From NCBI GenBank assembly GCA_910579275.1, contig CAJTTO010000006.1:56238-120237 (forward strand): DNA of 64,000 bases, in the 5' to 3' direction. Source of the DNA: an uncultured Lachnospiraceae bacterium. Its GTDB lineage: Bacteria; Bacillota; Clostridia; Lachnospirales; Lachnospiraceae. Shown piece by piece: positions 42,213-51,204 of the stretch. Both the position numbers and the translations under genes were made by a program. The notes beneath the pieces were generated by a model. The model was not told the DNA's origin and ran no database searches. It saw only the letters and a program-made list of their open reading frames with translations. Positions within the stretch are counted from its first letter, which is position 1. Each line of letters starts with the position of its first letter.

Positions 42213-42300
42213 TAACAGTTCAGCCTTCGGCTTTCGGATTTCTGTTACAAGCATCAAGCCATAATTTGCAGCAAGTGCAAAGTTCTGGCTGAACCGTTAC
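42213..42300. repeat. Short inverted-ended element in the aconitase leader
   Basis: GTAACAGTTCAGCC at one end and GGCTGAACCGTTAC at the other form inverted ends of an 88-base unit, resembling the ends of family B repeats. It lies between the predicted promoter and the aconitase gene, so it would be transcribed in the leader. Confidence 0.5.
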
Positions 42301-42330
42301 CTATATCTTTCATTTTCTGCTCCGTAATTA

Positions 42331-42360
42331 AATATACTATACCTTTCCATGGCAATGCAA
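42331..42360 (-). promoter_or_regulatory. Candidate promoter of the aconitase-family gene
   Basis: On the minus strand TTGCAT (plus 42355-42360) and TATATT (plus 42331-42336) are 18 bases apart. Confidence 0.4.
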
Positions 42361-42405
42361 TAAAAACTTGTCAAATACGCGGAAAAGTTATAGCGGTTCC
42401 CCGCC

Positions 42406-42549
42406 GTTACAATTCACACCAACCCCAGTTTTTATCGGCATACAAGCTATTGCGGTGTGAATGATAACAGATTTTGCACACAAAATGCTAAAAGGCAAGC
42501 ATTTTGGCGCATGATTCCCACTACTTTGGTGGACGGCTGAACAGTAACG
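42406..42549 (-). repeat. Dispersed repeat family B, copy 3 (reverse orientation)
   Basis: On the minus strand the unit starts GTTACTGTTCAGCCGTCC and ends GGTGTGAATTGTAACGG, matching copies 1 and 2 along its length. It sits between the aconitase promoter and the promoter of the plus-strand gene at 42718. Confidence 0.8.
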
Positions 42550-42586
42550 AACTGTTACCACATTCACCCCTAAAAACAACAATTGC

Positions 42587-42615
42587 TTGCAAAATCCCGC
42601 AAAATACTATATTAT
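42587..42615 (+). promoter_or_regulatory. Promoter of the unknown membrane protein gene at 42718
   Basis: TTGCAA (42587-42592) and TATTAT (42610-42615) are 17 bases apart. Confidence 0.65.
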
Positions 42616-42717
42616 AATCATTGTCAGTACCTTTGCAAATCGGTATATGGCAGATATTTTTTATGAGGTTTTGGTAGCCGTCCGCACATGCAGGCGATTA
42701 CAAAAGGAGGAAAACAG

Positions 42718-43224
42718 ATGAGAAAAGAATGGAACGTAACGGACAGCATGGGGAATTCGCATAAAATCGAGTGCCGTGTTGGCGGACTTGGCGGAAGCAG
42801 TGTCATTGTCGACAACGACCGGTACAAACTTAAGTCAAGCAACTGGTTTATTGTGGTGGTTGATTACCAGATTAACCTTCCTGGCGCAGTGTGCAACCTT
42901 GTCGTTATCGGAAACAATATCCGGCTTGCTGTAAACGGCGTATTTCTGGAGGATGGAAAACCATATGAACCAGTGAGCAACACACCTGTCTGGGTATGGG
43001 TTCTGGTAGCCATCAACTGTCTGGGCGGCTGGTTCCTTGCAGGAATTCCGGGTATGTGTGTCGGCATTCTCATGAGCGCATTCATAATCAAAAGCGCCCT
43101 GGAAAAAAAGACCGGACTTGTCATTTTATTTTTTGTAATCACAATGGCAATTGATCTTGCTTTGATGTACCTTATATTCAACGCATTCAACACCGTGCAG
43201 CTCATTCCTACTGCCACAAGGTAA
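42718..43224 (+). CDS. Unknown protein with beta-rich N-terminus and three C-terminal membrane helices
   Basis: This 168-residue protein starts at ATG 42718 with AAAGGAGG 7 bases upstream. Residues 1-80 (MRKEWNVTDSMGNSHKIECRV and on to NNIRLAVNGVFLEDGKPYEP) are beta-rich with a pattern a little like the FAIM1 domain. Residues about 88-160 form three or four hydrophobic helices. I do not recognise a function. The stop codon (TAA at 43222-43224) lies inside the first bases of a family A repeat, so the repeat insertion may have fixed the C-terminus TATR. Confidence 0.75.
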   Translation: MRKEWNVTDSMGNSHKIECRVGGLGGSSVIVDNDRYKLKSSNWFIVVVDYQINLPGAVCNLVVIGNNIRLAVNGVFLEDGKPYEPVSNTPVWVWVLVAINCLGGWFLAGIPGMCVGILMSAFIIKSALEKKTGLVILFFVITMAIDLALMYLIFNAFNTVQLIPTATR

Positions 43225-43384
43225 GGAACTGTAGAAAAATAAGTGGCACATCTTGACTTGTCTATTTCTCCGACTGCGCAGTACAAAAAGCCTCGCCGTA
43301 GCCCGCTACGCCTACGTTTTTTGTACTGCCCCTCGAAGAAATATCCTGCGCAATCTGTATCACTTATTTTCCTACAGTTCCTAA
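43222..43384 (-). repeat. Dispersed repeat family A, full copy 2
   Basis: The element of about 163 bases begins TAAGGAACTGTAGAAAAATA and ends TTATTTTCCTACAGTTCCTA. Its core is the reverse complement of copy 1. Its first three bases are the stop codon of the upstream gene. Confidence 0.8.
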
Positions 43385-43446
43385 GGAACCGTTAATAAAT
43401 TACTTAATAAATACCTGTCACAAGTAGTTTCCGAGCAGTTCAGAAT
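43384..43446 (-). repeat. Dispersed repeat family C, copy 3 (divergent, reverse)
   Basis: On the minus strand it reads CTGAACTGCTCGGAAACTAC, TTGTGACAGGTATTTATTAAG, then TAATTTATTAACGGTTCCTT. This matches the ends of copies 1 and 2. It directly follows family A copy 2. Confidence 0.5.
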
Positions 43447-43493
43447 CGTACCTGTACATATCATATTTTGGTACAGCAGTTCAGAAACAGCTA

Positions 43494-43537
43494 CAGGAAT
43501 CAAGCTTTCACGAGTTGTTTATACGGCTTGATTCCTG
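43494..43537 (+). promoter_or_regulatory. Hairpin in the leader of the DUF4190-like gene
   Basis: CAGGAATCAAGC (43494-43505) pairs with GCTTGATTCCTG (43526-43537), about 50 bases before the ATG. No T-run follows, so it is a leader structure of unknown use. Confidence 0.45.
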
Positions 43538-43586
43538 CAGTGGGAATATGAACGCTGAGCTGTCACATCTTTGGAGGTTATATTTT

Positions 43587-44117
43587 ATGGACGAAAATAA
43601 AGCTTACAGTCTAGACAAACAGACATACAGCCAAAGTCAGGCATACAGCGGAGCCAATACGACGCCTGACCAGAACCAGACCTATCCGGCAAGCGATCAG
43701 GGAGCAGCATTTAACCAGAATCTTACCTATGGACAGCCGGCAAACGGGCAGTTTAGCCAGACCAATCCGGCAAATGGGCAAAACGCGGCATTTAACCAGA
43801 ATCAGACCTATGGGCAGCCCTATCCGCAGCAAAACTACACGCAGCCCATAAGGGCAGTCGTATATGATACAATGCCAATGAAAAACAATAATGTAGCAAT
43901 TGCCGGACTGATCCTGGGCATCTTATCCATTCTGGGCTGCTGGATTCCCTTTTGGGATCTCATCCTTTCCATAGCAGGAATTATTTGTTCCGCCATTGGA
44001 TTAAGCCAGAAAGGACAGACCAACGGAATGGCAGTCGGTGGTTTAATCACTTCCATCATTGGGCTTTTACTGTCACTCTTCATGTGTCTTATTTATTTTA
44101 TTGCTATGCTTGCATAG
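43587..44117 (+). CDS. DUF4190-like membrane protein with Gln/Asn-rich N-terminal tail
   Basis: This 176-residue protein starts at ATG 43587 after TTTGGAGG. Residues 1-95 are low-complexity with repeated motifs (AAFNQN twice, QTYGQP and LTYGQP, NPANGQ) rich in Gln, Asn, Tyr and Pro. Residues about 100-176 have two membrane helices (NNVAIAGLILGILSILGCWIP and MAVGGLITSIIGLLLSLFMCL) of the DUF4190 type, linked by SAIGLSQKGQTNG. Function is unknown. The disordered tail resembles that of many Firmicute small membrane proteins. A strong terminator follows. Confidence 0.8.
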   Translation: MDENKAYSLDKQTYSQSQAYSGANTTPDQNQTYPASDQGAAFNQNLTYGQPANGQFSQTNPANGQNAAFNQNQTYGQPYPQQNYTQPIRAVVYDTMPMKNNNVAIAGLILGILSILGCWIPFWDLILSIAGIICSAIGLSQKGQTNGMAVGGLITSIIGLLLSLFMCLIYFIAMLA

Positions 44118-44157
44118 CCTGCGATTGCGCGGAGAAGCTTCACTTCCCCTGCGCATC

Positions 44158-44221
44158 AAAACGGGGTTCCGGAGGAAATCTGCCAGATGAAACTGTCATC
44201 TTTCCTCCGGAACCCCGTTTT
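44158..44221. terminator. Strong bidirectional terminator
   Basis: A 21-base perfect stem (AAAACGGGGTTCCGGAGGAA and its complement, 44158-44178 and 44201-44221) has a 22-base loop. T-runs on both strands let it end the DUF4190-like gene and the ABC importer operon that faces it. Confidence 0.92.
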
Positions 44222-44233
44222 TTATATTTATCC

Positions 44234-44797
44234 TTATAATTCTATCACCGCCGCGCCCAGTGCAAGCGCCTCCTGCCTGTCATGCGTCACAACAACGACC
44301 GTTTTCCCTGCTGTCTTTTCTCTGACATACGCCATAACCTGCACTTTCAGTTCCTGATCAAGTCCCTTGAATGGTTCGTCAAGAAACAGAACATCATATG
44401 GTGCAAGCAGTGCACGCAAAATGCTGACACGCCTGCGCATTCCGCCCGAAAGTTCGGATACCGGCTGCGTTCCATCTGCCCCAAGTCCGAGACGTGCCAG
44501 TTCCTTTCCAACCATTTTTGTATCCAGACCCGGGGTGACAAGGCGTATATTCTTCACCGCCGACATCTGCTCACATAACCGTTCCTCCTGAAAAACTACG
44601 CTAAAACGCTTTTGCGAAACCCCCGTAATACGCCCACTGTCTGCGCGCTCAAGACCCATCAGTATTCTTAGGAGTGTCGTTTTTCCTGCACCTGACGGTG
44701 CCATAATACAAGTTATTCGTCCTTCGGGTATCTCCATATTGAGGTTGTCTAGAACCGTTTTTCCGTCAAAAGTCTTTGTGATATTTTCAATTCTCAT
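44234..44797 (-). CDS. ABC transporter ATP-binding protein (NitT/TauT/SsuB-like)
   Basis: This 187-residue ATPase has Walker A APSGAGKTT, the signature LSGGMRRRVSILRAL, Walker B VLFLDEPFKGLD and VTHDRQEALAL. It is short for the family, stopping just after the H-loop region, but has all catalytic motifs. It belongs with the permease and binding protein genes upstream, 3 and 2 bases apart, so the three make one importer. Confidence 0.9.
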   Translation of the reverse strand: MRIENITKTFDGKTVLDNLNMEIPEGRITCIMAPSGAGKTTLLRILMGLERADSGRITGVSQKRFSVVFQEERLCEQMSAVKNIRLVTPGLDTKMVGKELARLGLGADGTQPVSELSGGMRRRVSILRALLAPYDVLFLDEPFKGLDQELKVQVMAYVREKTAGKTVVVVTHDRQEALALGAAVIEL

Positions 44798-44800
44798 TCT

Positions 44801-45556
44801 TCAAAAACGCTCCAGCAAGCATGCCGCCCTGTTAATCAGATACAATACCAGCTTTTCAAATGTCAGACTCAATGCCACGATGACGAGTGTCCACGCAAAT
44901 AAGTCCGGTGTGTCAAGGTATACCTTTGCCTGCTGCAGGCGCTCTCCGACAGAGCCCCGCGGCATTCCGATAACCTCTGCCGCCACACCCGCTTTCCAGC
45001 ACAGCCCGAGTGAAATCCTGCACGCGGTATGAAAAAAGGGCATTATCTGCGGCAGATAAATAAACCTTGCCACACGTACCCTCGGCATCCGAAATACCTG
45101 TGCCATCTCCAAAAGCCCCTTGTCCACGCTCCTGATACCGCCGAGCACATTGGTGTAAATAACAGGCAGCACCATCAGAAACGATATCAGCACCGATAAG
45201 TTTTTTGACGAAAACCATATCAGTGCCAATATAATAAAGGAAGCAACCGGCACGGACTTCACAGCCAACATGGCAGGAGCCAGAAATTCCTGTATTTTCC
45301 GAAAACAGGAAGCCAGCACCGCAAGCACACAGCCTGCCGCTGCCGCTGCAAAAAAACCTGCCGCGATGCGGGACAGTGTAAATATAATCGTCCGCCAAAA
45401 GGATGCCGTTCCCATAAGACATCCCAGCCTGTGTATCACCCTGACAGGGGAAACCAGCAGAATATCACTGTCCAGACGCATACTGGCAAGCTGCCAGACA
45501 AGCAGCCAGACAAGGACTGCCCAAATCCTGATTTCACGTTTTCTCCCGTTCATCAT
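44801..45556 (-). CDS. ABC transporter permease (SsuC/TauC-like)
   Basis: This 251-residue protein has six predicted helices and the EAA-type loop in the segment GLCWKAGVAAEVIGMPRGSVGERLQQA, as in nitrate, sulfonate and taurine permeases. It starts 2 bases after the binding-protein gene. Confidence 0.9.
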   Translation of the reverse strand: MMNGRKREIRIWAVLVWLLVWQLASMRLDSDILLVSPVRVIHRLGCLMGTASFWRTIIFTLSRIAAGFFAAAAAGCVLAVLASCFRKIQEFLAPAMLAVKSVPVASFIILALIWFSSKNLSVLISFLMVLPVIYTNVLGGIRSVDKGLLEMAQVFRMPRVRVARFIYLPQIMPFFHTACRISLGLCWKAGVAAEVIGMPRGSVGERLQQAKVYLDTPDLFAWTLVIVALSLTFEKLVLYLINRAACLLERF

Positions 45557-45558
45557 GT

Positions 45559-46557
45559 TTATCGAATATAATAAAAATCATCCGCCGGAAGCGCCCCGCC
45601 CACCGATTTCGGATTCTGTTCAAGCAGCACCCCAAGGTAGCCGGAGAGTTTCTGTTTCATCTCGTCTCCGGTGATGAACGTGATATTGCAGTGCGGAACT
45701 GCCTTAACCGCTACCGCCGCCGGTACAATGTCATACTTTTCAATGAGTGCCGCCGCATCTTCCACGTTATCGTTTACATATGCCACCGACTCCTCGTAAT
45801 GTTTCATAAAGGATTCGACTGCAGCGGGATTTGTCTCTACAAACTCCTCCCTGGCAACAACCACACCTGTAAGAAAGGAAGAATCCGTTCCCAGCTTATC
45901 CCACTCTTCATTCAAATCAAGCGCCACCCTAATCTGCGCGCTTTTCGTCTGCGCGGTCGTCACAAAAGGCTGCGGAAGCATCGCAATTGCATTCTCCTCT
46001 GCCATCAGCGCTGCAAGGCACTCCGTATGCTCGCTTTTCCACTCAATATTCACATCCGTCTCCGGATTGATTCCGTTTTGTGTGAGAATATAATTCAAAG
46101 CATATTCCGGCGTTGCGCCTTTTCCGCTGGCATAGATTGTCTTTCCTTTCAAATCGCCGATATCGGATACGGTCTCTCCGCTTTCCACAATATAAATTAC
46201 CCCGAGCGTATTGACTGCAAGCACATTGACCCCGCCGTCCGTATTGTTGTAGAGCACGGAAGCAAGGTTTGCCGGCACCGCCGCAATATCGACCTGCCCC
46301 TGAACCAGCTTGGGCGTCACCTCGTCGACTGCCGCCGCAATCTCGAAATGGTAGTTGTTGTCGGCAATTTCACCTGCATCCGACAAATCCATAAACGAAA
46401 CCATCCCCATCGCGGTAGGCCCCTTCAAGGCAATCACGCGCACATCCGTGGGTTCTGACGGTTCGGGTATTTCCGACGCGTTTTTAGCCGCACCACACCC
46501 CGACATCAACGCCACACCAAGCATCCATGTCACTATCATTCTAGATATTTTTTTCAT
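45559..46557 (-). CDS. ABC transporter substrate-binding lipoprotein (NitT/TauT-like)
   Basis: This 332-residue protein starts at ATG 46557 after GGGGGA. The signal peptide ends in the lipobox LMSGC (cysteine about residue 21). The mature part has the NMT1/THI5-like fold of SsuA/TauA proteins: VRVIALKGPTAMGMVSFMD, VDIAAVPANLASVLYN, LAVNTLGVIYIVESGETV and LKGKTIYASGKGATPEYALNYIL. The ligand (sulfonate, pyrimidine precursor or other) cannot be told. Confidence 0.9.
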   Translation of the reverse strand: MKKISRMIVTWMLGVALMSGCGAAKNASEIPEPSEPTDVRVIALKGPTAMGMVSFMDLSDAGEIADNNYHFEIAAAVDEVTPKLVQGQVDIAAVPANLASVLYNNTDGGVNVLAVNTLGVIYIVESGETVSDIGDLKGKTIYASGKGATPEYALNYILTQNGINPETDVNIEWKSEHTECLAALMAEENAIAMLPQPFVTTAQTKSAQIRVALDLNEEWDKLGTDSSFLTGVVVAREEFVETNPAAVESFMKHYEESVAYVNDNVEDAAALIEKYDIVPAAVAVKAVPHCNITFITGDEMKQKLSGYLGVLLEQNPKSVGGALPADDFYYIR

Positions 46558-46632
46558 AATAATCCCCCGTGCCGCCGTCGGCAGCTCTATATAGATATGA
46601 AACGCGCTTTGCGTTTTCCCGACAGGCATACG

Positions 46633-48318
46633 CTATTCAAGCACTGCCTCCTCGGTTTTCTTTACATATTTATCATAAAATTCCTCGACGCGCAGCGGCT
46701 TGTCAAAATAATATCCCTGCAGCAGCTCTGCCCCCGCCCTGTTTACAATTCCAAGAATGGCGGGATTTTCAACACCCTCTGCGCAGACTACGATTCCGAC
46801 ATTGTTGCAGAACGAGATAATAAACTCTATCAGCTTTCTCTCCTTCTCCGTTCCGACAACCGACTTAATCATTGTGTGATCCAGTTTTACAATATCTGTC
46901 GGTATGTCCTTGAGCACTGCCAGCGACGCATATCCTGTACCAAAATCATCAAGCGCAATGCTGATGCCATGATCCTTAAACTTTTTCAGGCGCGACGAAA
47001 GCTCGTCCACACGCCCGATTCTGCAGCTCTCCGTAAGCTCCAGCACAAGGCGCTCCGGCTCAATGTTATATTCCTTGAGCTTTCTCACCGTGAAATCAAC
47101 GAGTTCATCATCATGGAGCTGCACATAGGAGACATTCACATGAACCTTCTCTATCGGGCTGTCCCCCTTGTCATCCCACTCCCTAAGATAACGCAGAACC
47201 TGCTCAATAATCCATTTCCCGACAGAAATAATATAGGCTGTGTCCTCCAGTATCGGAATAAATTCCATGGGGCCGACCCCCGGAAAACGTTCGTCGCTCC
47301 AACGCAAAAGTGTCTCGCAGCTTGTCCCTTTTCCTGTCTTGGACTCGATAATCGGCTGCATCGCAATCGAAAATCCCCTGAAATTGTCATTGACACACTC
47401 GCGCATGGCATCCCGCAGCCGCAGCACCCTTGTCTTTTTCAGGTGCATTTCTTCTGTGTAAAAAACAACGCCGACCCTGCCTGCACTTTTCGCATTTTCC
47501 AATGCAATCAGCATGTTGCTCATAATCTGGTCAATATACTTTCCATCCTGCGGAAACAGGACTGCGCCCGCCCTAAAGTCAAGATGAATCTGGTTTCGCT
47601 CTGTGTCAAGCGTAGAAAATGCCTGCTGCATCTTCTCAATTTCCCGCTCAACATCCTCACGCGTCCCGTTTTCCATTAGCAGGGCAAAATCGGAACCATC
47701 CATGCGGTACACGCGTGTTCCCTGTGTCCGCACAGCAAGCATTCTGTGCGCAATTGCGTAGAGTGTCTTATCCCCGTAGGAATATCCATACTCATCATTT
47801 ACCCGCTTAAAATTGCTAAGGCCAATAATGACCGCTGCGCCGCCTTTGTTCTTGTACAATAAATCCTCCGCATCACTGCGGAATTCCTGTACAGTCCACA
47901 TGCCCGTAACGGGGTCTATCTTGTTTTTGACACCCATATTGGTGACAAATCCGGCAAAAAAATCCATCTTGCCTTCATCATCATAGGTCATGTAGCCTTT
48001 GCAGTTTACCCAGACATACTCCTGCTCGGCATTGAGCATACGGTACTCCACATCATGATATGCACTGACATGGTTTGCCATATCCTCAAAATCCTTGAGA
48101 TATGCCGATTTGTCATCCGGATGAATCCGTTCCATCCATTTAATGTCGGCCGGAAACAATATCTCATTTTCCAGACCGAAATACTCCACAGCGCCTTTTG
48201 ACCACCTTGCCGTATTTTCCTTCATGTTGCTGGCGAAGAAAAATGTCCTGTTTGATGCCTGTGACAGAACATCAAACAATTTTGAATCATACCCTCTCAT
48301 TATGCTATCTAAATTCAT
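46633..48318 (-). CDS. PAS-GGDEF-EAL protein; GGDEF degenerate, EAL complete
   Basis: This 561-residue protein has no membrane segment. Residues about 20-130 are a PAS-like domain (WSKGAVEYFGLENEILFPADIKWMERIHPDD). About 140-290 form a GGDEF domain in which the active-site motif reads DGSDF, so cyclic-di-GMP synthesis is unlikely. About 300-550 form an EAL domain with CETLLRW, NVSYVQL, LELTES, DDFGTGYASL, KLDHTMI, AEGVEN and LLQGYYFDKPL, so the metal and catalytic residues are present and phosphodiesterase activity is expected. ATG 48318 is preferred because GAGG stands 9 bases before it. It lies 75 bases upstream of the importer operon. Confidence 0.9.
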   Translation of the reverse strand: MNLDSIMRGYDSKLFDVLSQASNRTFFFASNMKENTARWSKGAVEYFGLENEILFPADIKWMERIHPDDKSAYLKDFEDMANHVSAYHDVEYRMLNAEQEYVWVNCKGYMTYDDEGKMDFFAGFVTNMGVKNKIDPVTGMWTVQEFRSDAEDLLYKNKGGAAVIIGLSNFKRVNDEYGYSYGDKTLYAIAHRMLAVRTQGTRVYRMDGSDFALLMENGTREDVEREIEKMQQAFSTLDTERNQIHLDFRAGAVLFPQDGKYIDQIMSNMLIALENAKSAGRVGVVFYTEEMHLKKTRVLRLRDAMRECVNDNFRGFSIAMQPIIESKTGKGTSCETLLRWSDERFPGVGPMEFIPILEDTAYIISVGKWIIEQVLRYLREWDDKGDSPIEKVHVNVSYVQLHDDELVDFTVRKLKEYNIEPERLVLELTESCRIGRVDELSSRLKKFKDHGISIALDDFGTGYASLAVLKDIPTDIVKLDHTMIKSVVGTEKERKLIEFIISFCNNVGIVVCAEGVENPAILGIVNRAGAELLQGYYFDKPLRVEEFYDKYVKKTEEAVLE

Positions 48319-48456
48319 AGCCCTCATCCTCTTTGTAGATAAACAATAAACATGTTCCTAATTATATATTATACCCTACTCTGTCTCCAAACTCAACAAA
48401 AAGAATGTGCTACACATATGTTTGCAATAGTCGCAAATCTTTCTTTCCGGAAATGC

Positions 48457-49308
48457 CTACTGTGTTTTTTCAAAGTGCTGATAGTCCTTGCTGCTGTTCC
48501 ATGAGCCACCCCACTGAAAACCATGCTGCACAAACAGCTTGTAGCATAAGTCATCCTTGTCTATTTTATGCGGAAACTCCGCACTGCGGTCAGCATACGC
48601 GGCAGCATTGTCAGGCGAAACAAGCAGCGCTCCATTTTTTTCCCGAACATATGGATTGTACAGCGGGTTAACGTCTATGGCGCGGCCGTAAGAATGATTG
48701 GACAGCTTGGTTTTTCCCGGAACAGTGCGGTAATTAAAGCAGGATGTGTTATTGTCTGCCATGGACGCCTCATCATCCGCATCATACTCGTCAATCAGCC
48801 GTATCTTTTCTATGGGATATTTGCCGTTGTACAAGCCGCTGAAGATTTCTACCAGATCCTGTGCGATTTCCTGATTGCATATCAGCTCCCCCTCCTGAAC
48901 CTGCACGTCAAAATCATAGTAAAGAACATGGACATACGCCAATTCGTCATAGGAAATCTGTATCGGCTCCTCCGTGTCGGGATAGGATTTTCCTGTGATG
49001 CGCTGTCTGATATCCTCCGTCAACGCCGTGTAATAAAACAATTCTTCCGGTTCTGTAATACTTTCTGCCTCCTCACTGCTTTCCGGTTCCGCGGGCTGTG
49101 TTTCAACGGACGCCGCACGCTCCGCTTCTGTTTCCGCACTGACAATCTCCGCCGATTCGCTTTCCGCACACAAAAGCTCCGTATTCCCTTCTGCCGGCTC
49201 TCCATTGTCCGACTCCGGCTGCCTGCGGCTGTGTATACCATATAGCAATAATACAAGCAGCAAAACAGCACACGATAGTCGTAATATCCAAAAACGTCTC
49301 GATTTCAT
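48457..49308 (-). CDS. Membrane-anchored M15C-family D-alanyl-D-alanine carboxypeptidase-like protein
   Basis: The 283-residue protein has one N-terminal membrane helix, then an acidic low-complexity stretch (residues about 35-95, rich in Glu, Ala and Ser). The C-terminal peptidase domain has SNHSYGRAIDVNPLYNPYV (His and Asp zinc ligands) and GFQWGGSWNSSKDYQHFE (third His). These are the M15C motifs of CwlK-like endopeptidases. It probably trims peptidoglycan outside the cell. It starts 13 bases after an ABC exporter gene. Confidence 0.9.
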   Translation of the reverse strand: MKSRRFWILRLSCAVLLLVLLLYGIHSRRQPESDNGEPAEGNTELLCAESESAEIVSAETEAERAASVETQPAEPESSEEAESITEPEELFYYTALTEDIRQRITGKSYPDTEEPIQISYDELAYVHVLYYDFDVQVQEGELICNQEIAQDLVEIFSGLYNGKYPIEKIRLIDEYDADDEASMADNNTSCFNYRTVPGKTKLSNHSYGRAIDVNPLYNPYVREKNGALLVSPDNAAAYADRSAEFPHKIDKDDLCYKLFVQHGFQWGGSWNSSKDYQHFEKTQ

Positions 49309-49321
49309 TTTCCCTTCCTTG

Positions 49322-51127
49322 TCAGCTCTGTATCACCTTCATGCGGTAAAACTCGCCTTTGCGCTCCATCAGCTCCTCAAAAGTACCGTATTCCACGCAT
49401 TTTCCATCCGCTATCACCGCGATTTTATCAGCATCCCGAATCGTTGAAAGACGATGAGCCACGATAAAAGTCGTCCGTCCTTTTACCAGATTGTTGATTG
49501 CCTCCTGAATCATCTTTTCTGAAATGCTGTCCAGTGCCGATGTCGCCTCATCCAAAACAATAATTTTGGGATTGCGAATCAACGCTCTGGCGATGGCGAT
49601 ACGCTGACGCTGTCCGCCGGAAAGCTTGCCGCCGTGTTCCCCGACCGTCGTGTCCAGTCCTTTCGGAAGACTCTTGACCAAATCGGTCAGGTTTGCAGCG
49701 CGCACCACCTCTGCCAGCTCCTCCTCAGTCACATGCTCACAGCCATATGTAATGTTTTCCCTGATGGTACCCGAAAACAGAATGGATGTCTGCGGCACCA
49801 CCGCAAGATGCTTTCTGTATGTGCGAAGGTCAATCCGGCTTATATCATGGCCGTCAAGCAGCACTTCGCCCCCGCTCGCCATGTGGAAACCGATAACCAT
49901 GTTGAGTATTGTGGACTTACCGGCTCCCGACTCGCCGACAAACGCAATGGTCTGCCCCTGCTCCACATGCAGGTTCAGCTGGTTCAAAACCTTATTTTCA
50001 TTGTTGCTGTAATGGAAGCTTACTTCCTTAAAATCAAATACACCATTGACATCGGACAGCTTTTCCTTGCCCTCGTTGTTCTCCACATCCTCGGAAAGCA
50101 GGACTTCTCCAATCGAATTGACCGACTCAATTCCCTTTGTGATAATCGGAAGCAGCGTGACAATCGCCGACACTTGATTTACCACTGTGGAAAAATAGCT
50201 CTGGTAAAGCGTGATATCGCCGACCTGAATGCTTCCTTTTATGGCAAGATATCCTGTAAACGCAAGGCATATCACCTGAAAAACCTGAAAGATGGCCCAG
50301 CCCACAGATCCAAAAAGCGCCTGAACGACATCCAGCTGATAGCCCTTTTCCGCCACTGCAAAAAGCTGTCCGCTGATTTTTCTTACTTCCTCGTCCTCAA
50401 GCGCATGCGCCCTTGTCACAGGTACAAGCTCAACCATCTCCATGACGCGCGCCGATGTCTCCTCCATTTCTTTACGGAATTCCTTGTTCCTGTTCTTCAT
50501 CACGTTCCGGAAGGATACCATGGTAACTGCCGCAACAGGCGCCGCAAACACAAAGAACACAAGGACAGTCTTGCTCTTGGAACCTGTGACAATCAGCGCC
50601 ACGCCGATATTTAGAACAATATTGAGTATGTTCAGAAACATCTGTGTCGAGAGCGTCTCCACCGCCTCAACATCACGCATGATTTTTGACTGCAGCCTGC
50701 CTGACTGCGTCTCCACATGGTACGATATGGAAAGCTGCTGGAGTTTCCGCACCAGTGCCTTGCGCAGTCCTGTTTCGACGTAGCGCGTGGCAAGGCTTTT
50801 GTACGAGGTGTAGAGATAATTCATCGGGACATTAATCACAATCAGCGCCCCCTCGAATACCGTATAAAACACAATGTTTCGAAGCGTATCCGGATTCCCC
50901 GTCGTCACATCATTGATGATGGCAGCCGTCAAAATCGGCAGCACCCACACGCAGGCATGCTTGATAAAAAAGGTGACCACAGCAAGCACAAACTTGTAAT
51001 AGTTTCCTTTATATAATGAAATAAGTATCTTCATCGGATGCCCCTGATATCTGCGATAGCATTCGATAAACCAGCTTTCTGTGTCGATATTACGCCGCGG
51101 CGCAATTTTTTTCTCAAAATTTTTCAT
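49322..51127 (-). CDS. ABC exporter, fused membrane and ATPase domains
   Basis: This 601-residue half-transporter has an N-terminal six-helix exporter domain (about 30-330) and a C-terminal ATPase domain with GESGAGKSTI, LSGGQRQRIAIARAL, IIVLDEATSALD and VAHRLST. It acts as a homodimer. The substrate is unknown; a peptide or lipid is most common for this type. It is followed by the M15C peptidase gene, which might handle the wall or the export route. Confidence 0.95.
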   Translation of the reverse strand: MKNFEKKIAPRRNIDTESWFIECYRRYQGHPMKILISLYKGNYYKFVLAVVTFFIKHACVWVLPILTAAIINDVTTGNPDTLRNIVFYTVFEGALIVINVPMNYLYTSYKSLATRYVETGLRKALVRKLQQLSISYHVETQSGRLQSKIMRDVEAVETLSTQMFLNILNIVLNIGVALIVTGSKSKTVLVFFVFAAPVAAVTMVSFRNVMKNRNKEFRKEMEETSARVMEMVELVPVTRAHALEDEEVRKISGQLFAVAEKGYQLDVVQALFGSVGWAIFQVFQVICLAFTGYLAIKGSIQVGDITLYQSYFSTVVNQVSAIVTLLPIITKGIESVNSIGEVLLSEDVENNEGKEKLSDVNGVFDFKEVSFHYSNNENKVLNQLNLHVEQGQTIAFVGESGAGKSTILNMVIGFHMASGGEVLLDGHDISRIDLRTYRKHLAVVPQTSILFSGTIRENITYGCEHVTEEELAEVVRAANLTDLVKSLPKGLDTTVGEHGGKLSGGQRQRIAIARALIRNPKIIVLDEATSALDSISEKMIQEAINNLVKGRTTFIVAHRLSTIRDADKIAVIADGKCVEYGTFEELMERKGEFYRMKVIQS

Positions 51128-51204
51128 ACAATCCTCCCAGCCGTCCTTTGCAGCTCAACTCCTATTCTTATCGGGGTATGCGAATTTGGTGTATATCTTT
51201 TGTG

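Noticed and set aside
42406..42582. Short minus-strand open frame (64 codons) recurring in all family B copies.
   Set aside because: The frame is not kept the same way in all three copies and has no ribosome-binding site; the similarity is explained by the DNA repeat.
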